Shown here in pieces: positions 26,583 to 35,974 of a stretch of 64,000 nt of DNA. The stretch's first letter is position 1. Each line of letters begins with the position of its first letter. Below the pieces are notes generated by a model, which was given only the letters and a program-made list of their open reading frames with translations, was not told the DNA's origin and did no database searches. Source of the stretch: Hwanghaeella sp965227365. GTDB lineage: Bacteria > Pseudomonadota > Alphaproteobacteria > UBA8366 > Aestuariispiraceae. The DNA is taken from positions 4,154,001 to 4,218,000 of the forward strand of contig NZ_OZ245754.1 of assembly GCF_965227365.1 (NCBI RefSeq). Direction: 5' to 3'. The position numbers and the translations under genes are program-made.

Positions 26583-27591
26583 AACCCCGCCCCTTTATTG
26601 TTGTATCCCCGAGCGTCACGTCCCGGCCCTGCATAATGTCCGCATGCACCGTCATATCGATGTTTCGGCCGGTGATGATCGTCGCGACGGGACCGTCAAG
26701 GGCCGGCAATTTGCCGGCCTGGAGCGCCGCAATCCCGACGACGCAAGCCCCTTCGCATACCAGCCGGTCCTCGTAATAGATCGTCTGAAGCGCGCGGTAG
26801 ATCTCGTCCTCGGTCACCAAAATCACATCATCCAGATAGTCGCGGCAAAGCGGGAAGGACAACCTGTTCTGGAGTCCGATCCCGCCGCCAAGCGAATCCG
26901 CCAGGCTCGCCACCTCCTCGACCTCCACCGGCTGACCGGCCTGAAGTGAGGCATGCATCGCCGCCCCGCGATTCATGGAAATCCCGATGACGCGGATATC
27001 CGGCCGCCGGCTCTTCACCGCCAGGGCAATACCGCCCGCCAGTCCACCGCCGGACAGCGGGACGAGCACGGTCGCGAGGCCGGGGCATTGTTCGAGCAGT
27101 TCAAGCCCGATCGTTCCCTGCCCGGCAATGACGTACGGGTCATCAAAGGGCGATATCTCGACCAGCCCTTCCGCTTCAACCAAGCGCACGCTTTCCGCCA
27201 TCGCATCGTCCTGGGAGTCGCCGACGATGCGGACCTCCGCACCGAGCGCCTTGATACCGTCCACCTTCGCCTTCGGCACCAGGGAGGACATGCAGATTAC
27301 CGCCCGCAAACCACGCGCCCGCGCCGCATAGGCCACCCCCCGGCCGTGGTTTCCGGTCGAGCAGCAGGTCACGCCGCCGATATCGTTCGGCAAGGCGAGG
27401 ATGGCATTCGCCGCGCCGCGTAACTTGAACGCTCCCATCGGCTGGGTCAGTTCCAGCTTCAACAGAAAATCGGTTCCCGCAATGCCGCTTAGGTAAGGCG
27501 ACGGCGCCAAAGGGGTTGCCGCCGCCATGCCGGCAATCCTCTCCCGCGCTGCGCCGATCCAATCCGCCGTGAAATCCGCATAGTCGATCAT
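26572..27591 (-). CDS. eutB: PLP-dependent threonine/hydroxyaspartate dehydratase family protein (EutB-like)
   Basis: A 339-residue fold-type II PLP enzyme eliminating water and ammonia from a beta-hydroxy amino acid. The PLP lysine lies in GAFKLRGAANAI (about residue 56), STGNHGRG binds the cofactor phosphate region and PLSGGGLAGG the phosphate group. It overlaps genes on both sides, four bases with the deacetylase-like gene and 11 with the EutC-like gene, so the three make one operon. EutB and hydroxyaspartate dehydratase are close relatives and cannot be told apart by eye. Confidence 0.87.
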   Translation of the reverse strand: MIDYADFTADWIGAARERIAGMAAATPLAPSPYLSGIAGTDFLLKLELTQPMGAFKLRGAANAILALPNDIGGVTCCSTGNHGRGVAYAARARGLRAVICMSSLVPKAKVDGIKALGAEVRIVGDSQDDAMAESVRLVEAEGLVEISPFDDPYVIAGQGTIGLELLEQCPGLATVLVPLSGGGLAGGIALAVKSRRPDIRVIGISMNRGAAMHASLQAGQPVEVEEVASLADSLGGGIGLQNRLSFPLCRDYLDDVILVTEDEIYRALQTIYYEDRLVCEGACVVGIAALQAGKLPALDGPVATIITGRNIDMTVHADIMQGRDVTLGDTTIKGRGYDA

Positions 27592-28637
27592 GCCTTCGCC
27601 CGACTTGCGGCACTCATAAACCCGTCCAGGACGTTGACGGTGTTGATGCCGATTTCCTCAACCGCATATCCGCCTTCCATCACGAACAGTGTGGGCAGGT
27701 CAGCGCCGGCGATGCGTTTGCCGTAATCGGTGAAATCCTGACTGCGCAGTTTGAAGAAGCTGATCGGGTCCTTTTCGAAGGTGTCGACGCCGAGCGAGAC
27801 GACCAAGGCATCCGCCCTGAAATCGGCTATTCGACGCAGTCCCTCGTCCAGCGCCGCGCCCCATACTCCATAGTCGGCGCCGCGCGGCAGCGGGAAATTG
27901 GCGGTATAGCCTTCGCCGGCACCCGATCCCGTTTCGTCCGCATAGCCCAGAAAATGGGGAAAGGCGTCCATCGGGTCCCCGTGCAACGAAACGAAGAGCA
28001 CGTCGTCGCGACCATAAAAGATTTCCTGGGTTCCGTTTCCATGATGGAAATCCACATCGAGGATGGCGACACGCGCCGCGCCTTTCCCCCGCATGTGGTT
28101 TGCTGCGATCGCCGCATTGTTCAGGAAACAGTAGCCGCCGAACTGGCTGGTGGCGGCATGATGCCCCGGCGGACGGCAAAGCGCGAAGGCGGCGCCTTTA
28201 TCCGCCAAGACGATATCGGCGGCGGTCAGCGCGACATCCTTCGAGGCCAGTGCCGCTTCCCAGGTCCCTTCCGAGATTGAGGTTTCGGAAGCCAAGGCGT
28301 AATAACCGAGCAACCCGTCGATATGGTTCGGAATTTTATCGGAGCGATAGGAACGAGCCGGCCAGACGGTCGTTATCGCCTCTCCCTCGTATCCGCTGTC
28401 GATCCATATTTTCCAGGCCTTGGACAAGAAATCGACAAAGCCGGCATCATGGACGGCCAGGACCGGGTCCATGCCGTATTCCTTCGGCTCTACGAAATCC
28501 CCGAGGCCGCGCTTGTTCAATTCCCCGGTGATGAAGTCCATCCGCTCGGGACACTCGAACGGCCGCACCAAGGTGCCACCGTACAGTTCCGTCTGCGAAT
28601 TCCGCAAACGATGCCGTTCCGTGAAAACCGTCTTCAT
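27588..28637 (-). CDS. histone deacetylase / acetylpolyamine amidohydrolase family protein
   Basis: A 349-residue zinc amidohydrolase of the HDAC/AcuC/APAH superfamily, which in bacteria removes acetyl groups from polyamines or similar amines. The tandem-His region reads RPPGHHAATSQFGG, the zinc ligands lie in DVDFHHGNGT and near SLGVDTFEKDP, and a loop near residue 20 interacts with substrate. The ATG at 28637 is preceded by AGGGG and yields MKTVFTERH, typical of the family. As first gene of the EutB/EutC operon, it may deacetylate a diamino compound before elimination and transamination. Confidence 0.87.
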   Translation of the reverse strand: MKTVFTERHRLRNSQTELYGGTLVRPFECPERMDFITGELNKRGLGDFVEPKEYGMDPVLAVHDAGFVDFLSKAWKIWIDSGYEGEAITTVWPARSYRSDKIPNHIDGLLGYYALASETSISEGTWEAALASKDVALTAADIVLADKGAAFALCRPPGHHAATSQFGGYCFLNNAAIAANHMRGKGAARVAILDVDFHHGNGTQEIFYGRDDVLFVSLHGDPMDAFPHFLGYADETGSGAGEGYTANFPLPRGADYGVWGAALDEGLRRIADFRADALVVSLGVDTFEKDPISFFKLRSQDFTDYGKRIAGADLPTLFVMEGGYAVEEIGINTVNVLDGFMSAASRAKA

Positions 28638-28912
28638 ACGCGTGAACCCCTGAAGCAATGCCGGTAAAGGCCTCGACCGGCGGGACTGAAAATCATTTGC
28701 GCAGTCTGGGTCACAGAGGCGCCGGTCCGCAAGCCATTCCCGTTCCCATGGCAGGCGATTGTGACAGTCCGGTTATTGATCCCTCCGCTTCTGCTTCAAC
28801 GCTTGGCTTACAACCCGTGAAACGTCTAGACTGCCGCCCGCAGCAGGAGCAGGCAGGCACCGGGACCGCTCTCCTAAACATGATAATTCTGTTGCAGGCG
28901 AAGGAAGACATA

Positions 28913-29338
28913 ATGCGCTTTTCTACAATGATTGCGGCTTTGTTTCTCATTCTTGCCGCCATCCCGGCAGCCCAGGCCCAAGACGGCACGCAAAAAGTCC
29001 AAGTCGAATTGAACAAGTTGGAGCCCCAGGCGAATGCCTGCCGGGCCTATCTGGTTCTGCAGAACGGAACGGAAAGCGAGTTCTCGTCCTTGCGCCTGGA
29101 TCTGGTTGCCTTCGATACGGATGGCATCGTCGCAAAACGTTTGGCCGTGGAAGCGGCGCCGCTTCCCCCCGGCAAAACCAGCCTGAAACTGTTCGACATG
29201 TCGGAACTGGCCTGCGACGGCATCGGTCATCTGCTGCTGAATTCCGTTTTGGCGTGCGGTGATCAGAATGGCGAACGCGCGGACTGTCTCGATCTGATCG
29301 ACGTCACCGCGAAACCGGGCTTGAGCCTGATCAAATAA
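28913..29338 (+). CDS. small exported protein, unknown function
   Basis: A 141-residue protein that I do not assign to a known function. Its first 22 residues (MRFSTMIAALFLILAAIPAAQA) form a clear signal peptide. The mature part has two or three cysteines (NACRAYLV, ELACDG, LACGDQ...ADC) that could form disulfides in the periplasm, and beta-rich composition. AAGGAAG before the ATG fixes the start although the frame is open upstream. It stands alone between divergent and downstream operons; the 275 bp before it hold no gene I can support. Confidence 0.75.
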   Translation: MRFSTMIAALFLILAAIPAAQAQDGTQKVQVELNKLEPQANACRAYLVLQNGTESEFSSLRLDLVAFDTDGIVAKRLAVEAAPLPPGKTSLKLFDMSELACDGIGHLLLNSVLACGDQNGERADCLDLIDVTAKPGLSLIK

Positions 29339-29648
29339 CGACGCGGGTCATCCGCTTCTCCATTCTTAACGAGCACAACCGTCGACATGGCGCAGCCCCG
29401 TTGGATCATGGCCGGCGGATCGCTTCAGTGCGTTCCGCTCCTTGGTCTAGGGCAATAGGGCGGAAGTCCCCGGCAGCCGGCCCCGATGCGGTGAATTCGT
29501 CTGTCCGCTCAGGCAGCAAGCCCCTTACTTTCTCACATTTCTGCGGTCTCTGCCCGGGCATCCGGGACCATGGTCATTCCACACCGGCACCGGAGGGGCA
29601 TGGGCAGGGCTTCTTTCCGGGGTGACAAATACGCATCTTTCTATTATT

Positions 29649-29664
29649 TTGAATGAGCACTCAA
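29649..29664. promoter_or_regulatory. imperfect palindrome upstream of the Rieske oxygenase gene
   Basis: TTGAATGAGCACTCAA matches its reverse complement at 12 of 16 positions and ends 17 bp before the oxygenase start. This type of site is often bound by a TetR-class regulator. The rest of 29339-29648 contains short GC-rich dyads but no gene or riboswitch class that I recognise. Confidence 0.4.
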
Positions 29665-29681
29665 AAAAACATAGGTTTGTC

Positions 29682-30899
29682 ATGAGCGAGATCGAAGAGC
29701 AACGGAAGGTGCCGGAGGATTGGGACCGAAGCGGTTTGGCGCCGTGGACCTATCTGAACGACGAATTGGCCGAACTGGAGAAGGACACGCTGTTCCGCCG
29801 CCATTGGCAGTTGGCCTGCCACGTCTCCAACCTTCCCGAGCGCGGATCCTACATCACCTTCGACATGGCCGGTGAACGCGCCATCGTGATGCGCGGCGAA
29901 GACGGAGAAATCCGTGCTTTCCATAATTTGTGCCGCCATCGCGGGTCCCGCGTCCTGGCGAAGAAGCGGGGCGTGTGCAAGAAGGTCATGGTCTGCCCCT
30001 TCCATGGCTGGGGCTATAATCTGGACGGCACCCTCCGTTCGCCGACGGTCCCTGAAAGCCTGCCGAAACTGGACAAGCAGGAGCACGGCTTGAAACCGAT
30101 CGAGATGGATATCTGGATGGGCTTCGTCTTCCTGCGTTTCCTGCCGGGCAACCAGCCGAGGATCTCCGAATTGCTGGCCCGGCACGTGGAGGAGGTTGCG
30201 CCCTATCAGGCGGAAGACATGGTTCCGGTCTATGGCGGTTTCTGGAGCCAGGAGATGAAGGTCAACTGGAAAGCGGTGCGTGACGTGGACAACGAGGGAT
30301 ACCATGTGCCCATGGCGCATCCGGGCCTTCAGGATCTCTACGGCAAGAACTATTACGACGAACCGATTGTTAACGGTACCAATCGCTCCTTCGCCAAGCT
30401 GACGGACAGCCCCGGTCATTTGTGGAGCGTTCGGCATTACAAGAAGATCCTGCCGGATTTCCCGAATTTGCCGGCTTCCAGCAAACGCGCCTGGCTTTAT
30501 ATCGGCATTTTTCCCAACACCGTGATTTCCTTTTATCCGGAAAGCGCGGCTTTTTATCAGGAGTTTCCCTTGGCCGCCGGACAAACCCTGCAGCGCGGGG
30601 CGACATACCGGTATGCGGAGGAGAACCGGGCCATGCGCCTGTCACGCTACCTGTCGGAACGGATCGACCGGCTTACCGTCGAGGAAGACACGCAATTGAT
30701 TGAATGGACCTGCGAAGCGATGGAATCCAGCGCTTTCGACGGGATCATCCTGTCCGACCGGGAATACGGTGTGAAAGCCTATCACGACAAACTTCGCGAT
30801 CTGCTTCCGGTGATGTCCATGCCCGAAGCCCCGGCGCCGGGCACTGTCGCGGCGGTCAATGCCGAAATGTCGGCGGCGCGCGCCGCCGCGGCCGAATAG
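29682..30899 (+). CDS. Rieske non-haem iron oxygenase, alpha subunit
   Basis: A 405-residue oxygenase of the ring-hydroxylating/amine-demethylating class. The Rieske [2Fe-2S] ligands are Cys84, His86, Cys105 and His108 (LCRHRG and VCPFHGW). The mononuclear iron region around 205-225 shows NWKAVRDVDNEGYHVPMAHPG with two histidines. Relatives such as GbcA, Stc2 and CntA remove methyl groups from, or cleave, betaine, stachydrine and carnitine using a separate reductase, which is not in this window. It converges on the methyltransferase gene. An upstream ATG-like start is possible, but MSEIEEQ matches family length. Confidence 0.9.
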   Translation: MSEIEEQRKVPEDWDRSGLAPWTYLNDELAELEKDTLFRRHWQLACHVSNLPERGSYITFDMAGERAIVMRGEDGEIRAFHNLCRHRGSRVLAKKRGVCKKVMVCPFHGWGYNLDGTLRSPTVPESLPKLDKQEHGLKPIEMDIWMGFVFLRFLPGNQPRISELLARHVEEVAPYQAEDMVPVYGGFWSQEMKVNWKAVRDVDNEGYHVPMAHPGLQDLYGKNYYDEPIVNGTNRSFAKLTDSPGHLWSVRHYKKILPDFPNLPASSKRAWLYIGIFPNTVISFYPESAAFYQEFPLAAGQTLQRGATYRYAEENRAMRLSRYLSERIDRLTVEEDTQLIEWTCEAMESSAFDGIILSDREYGVKAYHDKLRDLLPVMSMPEAPAPGTVAAVNAEMSAARAAAAE

Positions 30900-30907
30900 A
30901 ATAGAAA

Positions 30908-31693
30908 TCAGGAAAGCGGCTTGATTGCCCTGAAGTGATGCGGGCAATGCTCGCCGCTTTCCAAGACGACCAACATTGCCCGCCACGTCGCGATCTGGGA
31001 ATCCAGTTCACCCGGCGGCAGCACGGCTTCGAAGGCCGCACGGTCTCCGCCTTCCAGGCGCGCGAGTTCTTCCCTGGCGATTTCCCTGTACCAAGGATTT
31101 CTGTTGCGAAGCGATACATCGACGAAACCAGCTGCCGCCAGAGCCTTACGGTACCGTTCCGGTGACGCCATACCGAAATTGAGATCTTCCTTCGCGATAT
31201 ACTCCGCCATCTCAGGCGAAGGGTCGCCGTCATGGGAAATCAGCCAATCCGAGGCCACGAACATGCCGCCGGGTTTCAGGACACGATAGGCATCCAGGGC
31301 CAGGGCTTCCTTGTCCGGAATGTGCACGATTGAATCCTTGCTGAACACGATATCGACGGATTCTTCCGGCAGGGGCATGGGCCCCGGTTCCACTTGCCGG
31401 ATTTCGATCCGGTCGGACAGCCCCGCTTCCTCAGCCCGTTTCCGGGACAGGGCGCAGACCGGCCCTTCAACATCCAATCCAATGACCTTCGCAGCGCCGT
31501 AATCCCGGGCAAGGGACACCGTGATGCCGCCGGCGCCGCAGCCGATATCGACCACGGTCTTTCCCGCCAGATCCACGCCATCCAACAGGCGCGCGACTTC
31601 CTCGGGCCCGCCGGGCGAGAGGAAACCCTCACCCCACAATTCCTCGAGGAACGTTATTGCATTCGTGTCATAGAGCACGTCACCGGAATGCAC
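30908..31693 (-). CDS. class I SAM-dependent methyltransferase, phosphoethanolamine/amine N-methyltransferase-like
   Basis: A 261-residue methyltransferase. SAM motif I is VVDIGCGAGGI and the following acidic loop is GLDVEGP; post-I residues FSKDSIVHIPDKEAL and the KPGG turn match the phosphoethanolamine and glycine/sarcosine N-methyltransferase group, as does WGEGFLSPGG in the N-terminal cap. The GTG start at 31693 is chosen because AAGGTGA precedes it. It is the last gene of the long Pot/MttB run. Its real acceptor could be an amine. Confidence 0.85.
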   Translation of the reverse strand: MHSGDVLYDTNAITFLEELWGEGFLSPGGPEEVARLLDGVDLAGKTVVDIGCGAGGITVSLARDYGAAKVIGLDVEGPVCALSRKRAEEAGLSDRIEIRQVEPGPMPLPEESVDIVFSKDSIVHIPDKEALALDAYRVLKPGGMFVASDWLISHDGDPSPEMAEYIAKEDLNFGMASPERYRKALAAAGFVDVSLRNRNPWYREIAREELARLEGGDRAAFEAVLPPGELDSQIATWRAMLVVLESGEHCPHHFRAIKPLS

Positions 31694-31724
31694 GGATCAC
31701 CTTCCTTCCCTGCGCGCCGCGTCG

Positions 31725-32561
31725 CTAGTCCTGGGCGACGCGTGCCAATTCACGATCCCGCTGGCGCTGTTGTCGCATCAAGATAATCCCGGCAATCGCC
31801 ACGCCGATGGCTACGGTCAAGATAATGATGGTCGCCAGGGCGTTGATGTCGGGCCGGAGGCCGAGACGGATACGAGAATAGATCAGGATGGGCAGCGTAT
31901 TCGATCCCGGTCCGGTCACGAAGCTTGCGATCACAAGGTCGTCAAGCGACAGGGTAAAGGCCAACAGCCATCCTGCCATCATCCCCGGCGCCAATCGCGG
32001 CAGGGTGATATCCGTCAGCACGCGGAACGGTTTCGCGCCGAGATCCTGCGCGGCCTCTTCCAGGGTTTCCCCCATGCCGACCAGACGCGACTGGATAATC
32101 ACCGCGACATAGGCCAGCGAAAAGGTGATATGGGCGATCGTGATGGTCGTGAAACCGCGTTCGGCCGGCCAGCCGATCAAGTCCTGCATGGTGATGAACA
32201 GCATCAGCAGCGACAGACCGGTGATGACTTCCGGCATCACCAGCGGCGCGGCCAGCATGCCGCTCATCAGGGTCCGCCCCTTGAACCGTCCGAACCGCAC
32301 CATGGCAAGCCCGGCCAAGGTGCCCAGCATCGTCGCGAAGGTCGCGTTGACAACGGCAATCTTCAAACTCAGCAACACCGCCGCCCAAACCTCGGGGCTC
32401 TGGAACAGTTCGACATACCAGCGGACCGACCAGCCGCCCCAAACCGGAACCAGCTTCGACTTGTTGAAGGAATAGATGACCAACAGGATCATCGGGACAT
32501 AGAGGAACGCCATGCCCAGTACGAGCATCCAGGTCAGGAATGGAGAACGCCCTTGGGACAT
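31725..32561 (-). CDS. spermidine/putrescine-type ABC transporter permease (PotC/PotI type)
   Basis: A 278-residue permease with about six membrane spans. The EAA loop reads EEAAQDLGAKPFRVLTDITLP around residues 165-185. It pairs with the permease immediately upstream (two bases between stop and start) to form the channel of a PotABCD-type importer for polyamines, betaines or similar cations. Confidence 0.93.
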   Translation of the reverse strand: MSQGRSPFLTWMLVLGMAFLYVPMILLVIYSFNKSKLVPVWGGWSVRWYVELFQSPEVWAAVLLSLKIAVVNATFATMLGTLAGLAMVRFGRFKGRTLMSGMLAAPLVMPEVITGLSLLMLFITMQDLIGWPAERGFTTITIAHITFSLAYVAVIIQSRLVGMGETLEEAAQDLGAKPFRVLTDITLPRLAPGMMAGWLLAFTLSLDDLVIASFVTGPGSNTLPILIYSRIRLGLRPDINALATIIILTVAIGVAIAGIILMRQQRQRDRELARVAQD

Positions 32562-32563
32562 GA

Positions 32564-33535
32564 TCAGCGCGCCTCCGCTTGCTTGGCCTGATAGTGCTGA
32601 TAGACCATCATCGGTGCGACCAGCAGAATCAGCAGGGCGATGGCGACCGCGGCCGCAACGGGCCAGTCGTGGTTCGCGTGGAACTCATTGTACAACAGCC
32701 GTCCGATCATCAGGACGTTCCCGCCCCCCAGCAAGTCGGGAATGACGAATTCCCCCGTCGCCGGAATGAAAACCAGCAACCCACCGGCAACGATCCCGGG
32801 GAATGTCAGCGGCAAGGTGATGGTGAAAAAGATCGATGTCGGCTTGGCGCCGAGATCGGCCGCCGCCTCATTCAAGGTATTGTCCAGCTTTTCCATATTG
32901 GCATACAGCGGCAACACCATGAAGGGCAGATAGGTATAAACGATCCCGACATAGACCGCGAATTCCGTATACAGCATGCGGATCGGCGTTTCGATCAATC
33001 CGATATCGATCAGCAGGTTGTTGATCGTCCCCTGGTCCGACAGCAACCCCATCCATGCATAGACCCGCAGCAGGAATGACGTCCAGAATGGCAGGATGAT
33101 CATGAACAGCAGCAAATTCTTCGTCGTCGGCGGGGATCGTACAATGCCGTAGGCGATGGGATAGCCGATCAGCAGACAAAGAATTGTCGAGATCGTGGAG
33201 ATTTTCACCGAGTTCAGATAGGTGGTGACGTAAAGATCGTCCTCAAAGATATACAGGAAGTTCTCAACCACCAGCCGGATCGTCAGAATCCCTTCATCGG
33301 TCCATTCCAGAAATGACGAGAAGGGCGGACTGGCAATCAGTGCTTCCGCCACGCTGATCTTCGCGACGATGACGAAGGGCAGCAGAAAGAAGACCAATAG
33401 CCAGGCATAGGGCAGAAAAACGACAACGCTTTTCCAACTGGATTGTATTTTGCGTGAAATTCTGACGCCCAACGGCGGGTCCTGCAGGGAAGGCTCGGCA
33501 TTTGCCGCCGGGTTATCGAGGGGCGTATCGGTCAT
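32564..33535 (-). CDS. spermidine/putrescine-type ABC transporter permease (PotB/PotH type)
   Basis: A 323-residue permease. I use the ATG at 33535, which overlaps the ATPase stop by four bases; a longer frame runs back into the ATPase gene. The N-terminal tail of about 50 residues precedes span 1 (VVVFLPYAWLLVFFLL). The EAA motif LNEAAADLGAKPTSIFF lies near residue 235. PotB members keep this longer N-terminus, so its place in the transporter is clear. Confidence 0.93.
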   Translation of the reverse strand: MTDTPLDNPAANAEPSLQDPPLGVRISRKIQSSWKSVVVFLPYAWLLVFFLLPFVIVAKISVAEALIASPPFSSFLEWTDEGILTIRLVVENFLYIFEDDLYVTTYLNSVKISTISTILCLLIGYPIAYGIVRSPPTTKNLLLFMIILPFWTSFLLRVYAWMGLLSDQGTINNLLIDIGLIETPIRMLYTEFAVYVGIVYTYLPFMVLPLYANMEKLDNTLNEAAADLGAKPTSIFFTITLPLTFPGIVAGGLLVFIPATGEFVIPDLLGGGNVLMIGRLLYNEFHANHDWPVAAAVAIALLILLVAPMMVYQHYQAKQAEAR

Positions 33536-34671
33536 TTCGTCAACAAAATCGGGCTCGAGGCGGACCAGGAAAGGTACACGTCCTCTTCCCATGTGATCTT
33601 ATGAGTCCGGTTTTTTGGTCGAACGAGGTTCGGGGCGGTGACATCGACCAGGGTGCCATTGTCCAGGCGCACTCTATAGATCGAAACATCGCCCAGATAA
33701 CCGATATCCTCCACCGTGCCCTTCGCCTGATTGGGACCGGCGGCGGTCGGCGCTTCCTTCGTCAGATGGATCTTTTCGGGACGCAGCGCGATGAAAACCC
33801 GCGCACCGACCTGAACCGACATGCCGTGGTCGATCAGGATCTCGCCGGCTTCCGTATCGACCCTCACGTGATCGCTGGATTCTTCGGTGACGCGCCCCTC
33901 GAAGATGTTGGTCGATCCGATGAAATCGGCGACGAAACGAGATTCGGGGAATTCGTAGATTTCCGTCGGCGTCCCGATCTGGGAGAATTGGCCCGCATCC
34001 ATGACCGCGATCCGCGTCGATAGCGTCATCGCTTCTTCCTGGTCATGGGTCACCACGATAAAGGTGATGCCGACCTTATCCTGAATGTTCATCAACTCGA
34101 ACTGCGTCTGTTCCCGCAGGCGTTTGTCCAGCGCGCCTAGCGGTTCGTCCAGCAACAGCACCTTCGGTTCCTTCACCAGGGCGCGCGCCAGGGCGACGCG
34201 CTGGGACTGCCCGCCGGAGAGCTGGTGGGGCTTGCGTTTCTTGAAGTCCTGCAGTTCGACGAGCTTGAGGATGTCGTTGACGCGTTCCTCGATCTCCGCC
34301 TTCGGAACGCCGCTCTGTTTCAAGCCGTAGCCGACATTCTTTTCAACCGTCATATGCGGGAAAAGCGCATAACTTTGAAACATCATGTTGGTGGGGCGCT
34401 CATAGGCGGGGACCCCCGCCATTTCCACGCCATCGATGGATATCGTGCCGGAGGTCGGCTGTTCGAACCCGGCGAGCATTCTGAGCAACGTGCTCTTGCC
34501 GCAGCCGGAACCGCCCAAAAGGCAGAAAAGCTCACCTTTGTAGATATCGAGATCGACGTTGTTCACCGCGGTGAATGCGCCGAATTTTTTGGTGATCCCC
34601 CGGACCTTGATGAAGGGCACGGCATCGGGATCCAACCATGGCGAGTCGCTATACGCCTTTTGTTCGGTCAT
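33532..34671 (-). CDS. spermidine/putrescine-type ABC transporter ATP-binding protein (PotA/PotG type)
   Basis: A 379-residue ATPase with Walker A GGSGCGKSTLLRML, signature LSGGQSQRVALARAL, Walker B LLLDEPLGALD and a C-terminal TOBE regulatory domain from about 290. GGGAGGG before the ATG at 34671 decides the start. It lies between the binding-protein gene, from which it is separated by an attenuator-like hairpin, and the overlapping permease gene. Confidence 0.94.
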   Translation of the reverse strand: MTEQKAYSDSPWLDPDAVPFIKVRGITKKFGAFTAVNNVDLDIYKGELFCLLGGSGCGKSTLLRMLAGFEQPTSGTISIDGVEMAGVPAYERPTNMMFQSYALFPHMTVEKNVGYGLKQSGVPKAEIEERVNDILKLVELQDFKKRKPHQLSGGQSQRVALARALVKEPKVLLLDEPLGALDKRLREQTQFELMNIQDKVGITFIVVTHDQEEAMTLSTRIAVMDAGQFSQIGTPTEIYEFPESRFVADFIGSTNIFEGRVTEESSDHVRVDTEAGEILIDHGMSVQVGARVFIALRPEKIHLTKEAPTAAGPNQAKGTVEDIGYLGDVSIYRVRLDNGTLVDVTAPNLVRPKNRTHKITWEEDVYLSWSASSPILLTK

Positions 34672-34730
34672 GAACCCTCCCACATCCGGTTGCGCATGGA
34701 TGACCACGTCATGACGAAAGTCCAAGAAAG

Positions 34731-34762
34731 GGGCCGGCAACGTTATCGAACGCTGCCAGCCC
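34731..34762 (-). terminator. attenuator-like hairpin after the Pot-type binding-protein gene
   Basis: The arms 34731-34744 and 34749-34762 pair with 12 matches and two mismatches around a 4-base loop. On the minus strand the stem is followed by CCCCTTTCTT. It sits only 12 bp beyond the binding-protein stop and probably limits read-through so that the binding protein is made in excess. Confidence 0.6.
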
Positions 34763-34773
34763 TGTTGGATGAC

Positions 34774-35883
34774 TTAGTTTCCGGCCTTGAAGTCGGTCCA
34801 GACCCGGGTGCGGACCCTTTCGATCTTCGGCTTCAGCGGCGTCATGGTGTACATCTTTGCGACCGATTCCGGCGGCGGGTAGGAAGCCGGGTTGCCGGTC
34901 ACTTCCGGATCGATCAACTCGACCGCATCCTTGTTGGCGGACGCGTACCAGGTGAAGTTACTGTCACCCGCGGCGACATCAGGGCGCATCATGTAGTTCA
35001 GGAATTTATGAGCGCCCTCGACATTCTTGGCATCGGCGGGAATGACCCAGCCGTCGACCCAGAGCTGCGCCGCGCCTTCACCCGGCGGCAGGAAAAAATC
35101 AAGCACGACACCCGTATTGGCTTCCTTCGCGCCGGACATCGCCAGCAGGCCGTCCGGACCCCAGGTCACCGCGACGCAGAATTCCTTCTGCGGCATGCGC
35201 TGGTAGGCATAGTTGTCGAAAGTCTTGATGTAGGGGCGGATGGCGAGAAGCAGTTCCTTCGCTTTTTCGTAGTCGGATGCCTTGTTCGAATCCGGCTCCA
35301 AGCCAAGATAGGCCAGCGCCATCGGGATCACGTCGCCCGGGGAATCCAGGAAGGAGACACCGCATTTCGCGATTTCCTTCATGTGCTTCGGATCGAAGAT
35401 CATGTCCAACGAGCCGATTGGCGCGTCCGGGTAGGTTTCGAGCACCAGTTCCTTGTTATAGGTCACGCCATGCGTTCCCCACATATAGGGAACGATATGC
35501 TTGTTGTCCGGATCCCATTTGGCGGCGATCTGACTCAGGATTTCCGGCATGCCGTGCGACAGGTTCGGAACCTTGGACTTGTCGATTTCCTGCAGGATTC
35601 CCGCCGGGATCAGCCGGGCGATCTGGCTCGAGGAATGCGACACCACGTCATATCCGGAACCGCCGGCCAGAAGCTTGGAATCGATCGCTTCGACCGAGTC
35701 GTAGTTATCGTAGATAACCTTGATTCCGGTTTCCTTTTCGAAGTTCGCGATCGTCTCCTCGCCGATATACTCGGCCCAGTTCGTGACGCGAATTACTTCT
35801 TCCGCCTTGGCCGCGCCGCCCAGCGTCGCGACAGCGGCGGCGCCGAGCAGAACGCTTCTGAGAAGCTTCTTGACCTCTAACAT
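34774..35883 (-). CDS. polyamine-type ABC transporter substrate-binding protein (PotF/PotD family)
   Basis: A 369-residue periplasmic protein. A signal peptide ends after GGAAKA. The mature start EEVIRVTNWAEYIGEETIANFEKETG and the LLAGGSGYDVV segment are family marks. It traps the transported amine for the permeases. The surrounding MttB, GcvT-like, aminotransferase and TMADH-like genes suggest that its ligand is a methylated amine or betaine rather than putrescine, which is inference. Confidence 0.92.
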   Translation of the reverse strand: MLEVKKLLRSVLLGAAAVATLGGAAKAEEVIRVTNWAEYIGEETIANFEKETGIKVIYDNYDSVEAIDSKLLAGGSGYDVVSHSSSQIARLIPAGILQEIDKSKVPNLSHGMPEILSQIAAKWDPDNKHIVPYMWGTHGVTYNKELVLETYPDAPIGSLDMIFDPKHMKEIAKCGVSFLDSPGDVIPMALAYLGLEPDSNKASDYEKAKELLLAIRPYIKTFDNYAYQRMPQKEFCVAVTWGPDGLLAMSGAKEANTGVVLDFFLPPGEGAAQLWVDGWVIPADAKNVEGAHKFLNYMMRPDVAAGDSNFTWYASANKDAVELIDPEVTGNPASYPPPESVAKMYTMTPLKPKIERVRTRVWTDFKAGN

Positions 35884-35974
35884 TCACATCTCCTGTTCGG
35901 TTGTTTTTTATGTGGTTTTATTGACGCCCAAAACGGGCCTTTGCACAAGGGGTTCGTTGCACTGCAGTAGCGCC

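Noticed and set aside
29339..29681. Possible riboswitch or small RNA upstream of the Rieske oxygenase
   Set aside because: Short dyads are present, but I could not match a glycine, cobalamin or SAM riboswitch core.
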